From Montifringilla adamsi (lineage: Eukaryota; Chordata; Aves; Passeriformes; Passeridae): 64,000 nt of DNA. The translations under genes were made by a program, and so were the position numbers. The notes beneath the pieces are model-generated. The model saw only the letters and a list, made by a program, of their open reading frames with translations. It ran no database searches and was not told the DNA's origin. The DNA lies in NCBI GenBank assembly GCA_017590115.1, contig JAGGNK010011114.1:4765733-4829732 (forward strand), written 5' to 3'. Shown here piece by piece: positions 61,313 to 64,000 of the stretch (the stretch's first letter is position 1; each line of letters opens with the position of its first letter).

Positions 61313-62734
61313 TCAGGCACAGAGAGAGCGGGGCTCCCTCCTGGCAGAAGACACACATTTTCTGCAGTGGCCTTGTGTGCCTGATAATCAAACTAGCACC
61401 CCCAGGCTGGTGCAAGGATTTGCTTGGTGGACATCCCACCTGGCACCCAGCCCTCTCTGGGTTGGATGGGACAACGTGGGACAGTGCCTGAGCTGGTGCA
61501 GATCTTTACCTGTGACAAGGTAAATCATCTGGGTGATGGGACCTTTACAGGCTGCTCGTGTTCAGGTACTGCAGAAAGTAAAGCTGGAGATGAAGATTAG
61601 AGACAGGAATGGGAAACACTGCCCTGAACTAGCACCAAATCAGCTTCCAGTTCAGGGACTGCCTTCTCTGCCAAACCACAGCAGGTAATGTCCCCCTGGA
61701 AAATGGATCTGTGTGGTGGGAAAGGGATTTTTGCCAGCTGGAGGTTACACTGTTGTAGAGGCAGAGAACAAAAGTTTTGGGGAAGGGATGGGTGAAGTTA
61801 AAGGATAGCTGCTGGCACTGCTTTTGGCTCAGCAGTGCTGGAGCTCATCCTCACCCCTTTTTGTTGATGAGCCCTGTGGTTGCTGAATGCTTGCTGTGGA
61901 TGCCCTGGAAATGTACTATGCTCACTCCAACAGGTCTGGAGGGAGGAGGAAGATGCTTGAGGGAGAGAAAGAAAACTTTAGATGGTCAAGTGTGTCTGCC
62001 CTAAAACAAGAGCCGGTACACTCTGAATGCCACATAATGGGTATCAACAGGGTGAGGAGGGAAAGAGGACTTTTCTTACATTTGTCTCTCAGGAATTATA
62101 AATGTTTCTTACTGCCCTGTGGCTCAGGCAGGTCATGGGATGCCCTCAGCCAGGCAGTCAGCATTGTGCCTGCCCTCCTTGTGCCAGGTGAGCTGCTTGT
62201 CAGCCTCAGCTACTTCTTATCCTTCTTGTTCTGCTGTTTCTTCCCCATCCCTTTTCTTTTGAAGCAGACCAGAATTAAGGGTGGGGTTTATCACAGCCTG
62301 CCTTTGGGAATGGTGGATTTGTAGGGCAAAGACTCCTTGTGCTCTGAAGGGTAATCCCACCTAAAGAGAGAAAGAAGAAGCTTTAGTTCTTCCTGGCAGG
62401 GTGATGTCTAGAAGAGCTGGCAGCCTGGGGAGAGAAAGGTGTGGAGAGAAAGAGAAGGCTCCTGGAGGGGAGAACGGCCCCCTGTCTGTTTCTGCATGGC
62501 TGTTATGCTAATGTAGAAGAACAGCCCTCAGGTCCTGGAGTCCTAAATCTTGAGCTTGTTATTAAAGCCTAAAGTACACAGCGCTCCACAAAATAAGAAG
62601 ATGCCTAGGCTGCATTGTCAGGGATGAGTTTGGGAGGCTCCTGCAGTGCTGCTCTCAGGGGAGGGGTGTGTCTGTGCTTCTCTTTTCTCCTGTCACCTGC
62701 TGAGCCCCAGCGAAAAACCCTTCCAGCAGTGGGG
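61313..62734. other. Intergenic, nothing recognised
   Basis: No gene or repeat family recognised. Confidence 0.4.
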
Positions 62735-62960
62735 GAAGGCTTTTCTTCTAACAATCCTTATCCGTGGGGACCAGGATTAAGCTACAGTACTCCACGACTC
62801 ATTTACCACACTCCACCAAACAGCCTTCGGTTGGTAATCATTTTCACTCACTGCAGTTTTGTGTTTGGAGAATTAATTGCTTTAATAAGGAGCTTAATTA
62901 GAAGTGCAAAAGTAGAATAAGCAGCAGAAATGTCGGATAAGAGCTGAAGACTGTTTCCAC
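62735..62960. promoter_or_regulatory. Candidate conserved non-coding regulatory element
   Basis: Dense homeodomain and GATA-like cores: CAATCCTTATCCG, GGTTGGTAATCATTTTC, GAGAATTAATTGCTTTAATA and GGAGCTTAATTAGAAG. It is non-repetitive, without an open frame, and sharply different from the CT-rich flanks. Only motif texture supports the call. Confidence 0.28.
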
Positions 62961-63464
62961 GAAGAGAAATGCTGCCCTCCTGGTAAGAAGGGGTGTTGGG
63001 TCAAGCGACTGCATGGCAGTGTCCTGCAGCTGGGCTTCACACCTGGCTGCTGCTTCTCCTGACAAAGGTGCAAGGTCTGTGCTGGGGGGAGCTCTGATGA
63101 GTGCTCTCTTTGGAAAAAATACACTTTTTGCAGCCCCCGTGGCTAAACAGCATTTCCAGCCAGCCAGTGGCTTTCCCAACTGGTCTCTATGTGCAATCCT
63201 AAATTTTTTAATGTCCCAGGATGTTATGATACCAGAGAAAGAGCAGGGACTGCAGCCTTCCTGATGCCAAAGCGTAGAGCAGTGCCCCTTTGCCACCCCT
63301 CGCCTGCAGGCTGTTTGCACAGCCTGGCCATTCCCACAGTGAAGATGAACATTTCTGACTCCAGCTGAGTTAAAGAGCTTCAGGAACAAATGAACTCCAA
63401 GGCAGAAATAGGCTATTTTCCCTCCTCCCCCCTGAAGCAGCTATCAGCAAGGAAAAAACCCCTC

Positions 63465-63640
63465 AATTTTCAGGGCAACTGAATCCATTTGCAAATGCGT
63501 GTCAAGTGCGACAAATAGTTTGGGCTTAAATAATGGAGGGTGGCTTTTTTTCGATCTAAATGTTTTATTCCCACAGTTCCTAAAGGAAACATTTCCCTTT
63601 TTCATTTTGAAATAATGTTCTGGTTTGAAACACAATTTTT
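63465..63640. promoter_or_regulatory. Candidate regulatory block with palindromic octamer-like site
   Basis: ATTTGCAAAT at 63487-63496 is a perfect palindrome combining two octamer half-sites of the kind bound by POU homodimers. It is followed by GGGCTTAAATAATGG, TCGATCTAAATG and GTTCCTAAAGGAAACATTTC (an imperfect inverted repeat). No gene is assigned. Confidence 0.25.
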
Positions 63641-64000
63641 TAAAGAAGAGCATAAAACAAAACATAAGCCCTGAAAATGAAGTAAATGGCTCTGCATTTC
63701 TGTGTCAAAAGCAAGGATTTAGCCAACTCAGTGTGTTTATTTTTTTCCATGGTAGGTGTCAGCAAGCAAACTGGAAAATCTGCATTTCTGGACAACCTGA
63801 AATTAGTCTTCTTTTCCACTCCTAACAGAGAGCTCAGAAATCAATTTTCACAGGTTCATTTTCTGAGCAATCTCATCGCTGCTGTCAAAATGATCTCTCT
63901 ACTCTTATTTGTACCCAAAACGGGCAGATAAAGAATATTCTTGATGAAGAGGTGCAATTCCTCTCCCTGTGTCAGCCAAGCCCATTGGCATTGCTCTGAT
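63641..64000. other. Window end, nothing recognised
   Basis: AT-rich sequence with short open frames on the plus strand and no motif support. Confidence 0.4.

Noticed and set aside
1..64000. CRISPR arrays, operons, phage or plasmid features, tRNA and rRNA genes
   Set aside because: The sequence is vertebrate nuclear DNA. No spaced identical repeats of CRISPR type and no tRNA cloverleaf were recognised.

Overview
This is nuclear DNA of a bird, most likely a passerine. The repeats are avian: CR1 LINE fragments ending in the ATTCTATGATTCTRTG-type tail, and two solo LTRs that resemble passerine endogenous-retrovirus LTRs. The exon-intron genes have short introns (about 0.8 to 3.5 kb) and typical bird intergenic sequence. 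Nothing bacterial or plasmid-like was seen. Family assignments rest on recognition of protein and repeat sequences, because no database search was possible.

Two neighbouring genes of the EWI immunoglobulin family lie on the plus strand. The 3' end of PTGFRN (about 2.69-7.75 kb) contributes the exon for most of the last Ig domain, the transmembrane/cytoplasmic exon and a long 3' UTR. Complete CD101 (IGSF2, EWI-101; 18.90-33.77 kb) follows about 11 kb later. Its nine coding exons are all joined in phase 1 and encode a signal peptide, seven V-type Ig domains, one transmembrane helix and a short basic tail. My spliced model is 3,006 nt including the stop, or 1,001 residues. The order PTGFRN then CD101 matches human 1p13.1. 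TTF2, the next gene in human, is not seen in the remaining 30 kb.

Layout: 1-2688, PTGFRN intron; 2689-4383, last two PTGFRN coding exons; 4384 to about 7745, 3' UTR; about 7.75-18.8 kb, intergenic, with a minus-strand solo LTR (8270-8837), A-rich and T-rich tracts and one exon-like segment (15082-15173); 18.8-33.77 kb, CD101; 33.77-64 kb, no recognisable protein gene. The last interval holds CR1 fragments (44.17-44.72, 54.39-54.56 and 61.04-61.31 kb), a 24-copy 17-bp minisatellite (44.88-45.28 kb), an imperfect tandem duplication (47.26-47.47 kb), a plus-strand solo LTR with a perfect 6-bp target duplication (55080-55457), and several AT-rich, homeodomain-motif-dense blocks that look like non-coding regulatory elements. 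A CCAAT/TATA promoter-like block lies at 38.54-38.60 kb.

PTGFRN and CD101 are type I surface glycoproteins. PTGFRN associates with tetraspanins CD9/CD81 and dampens prostaglandin F2-alpha binding. CD101 is an inhibitory leukocyte receptor. The observations I would check first are a phase-symmetric 45-nt cassette-exon candidate between the last Ig exon and the transmembrane exon of CD101, a CR1 tail ending 16 bp upstream of CD101 exon 3, and the unresolved first half of the last PTGFRN Ig domain.
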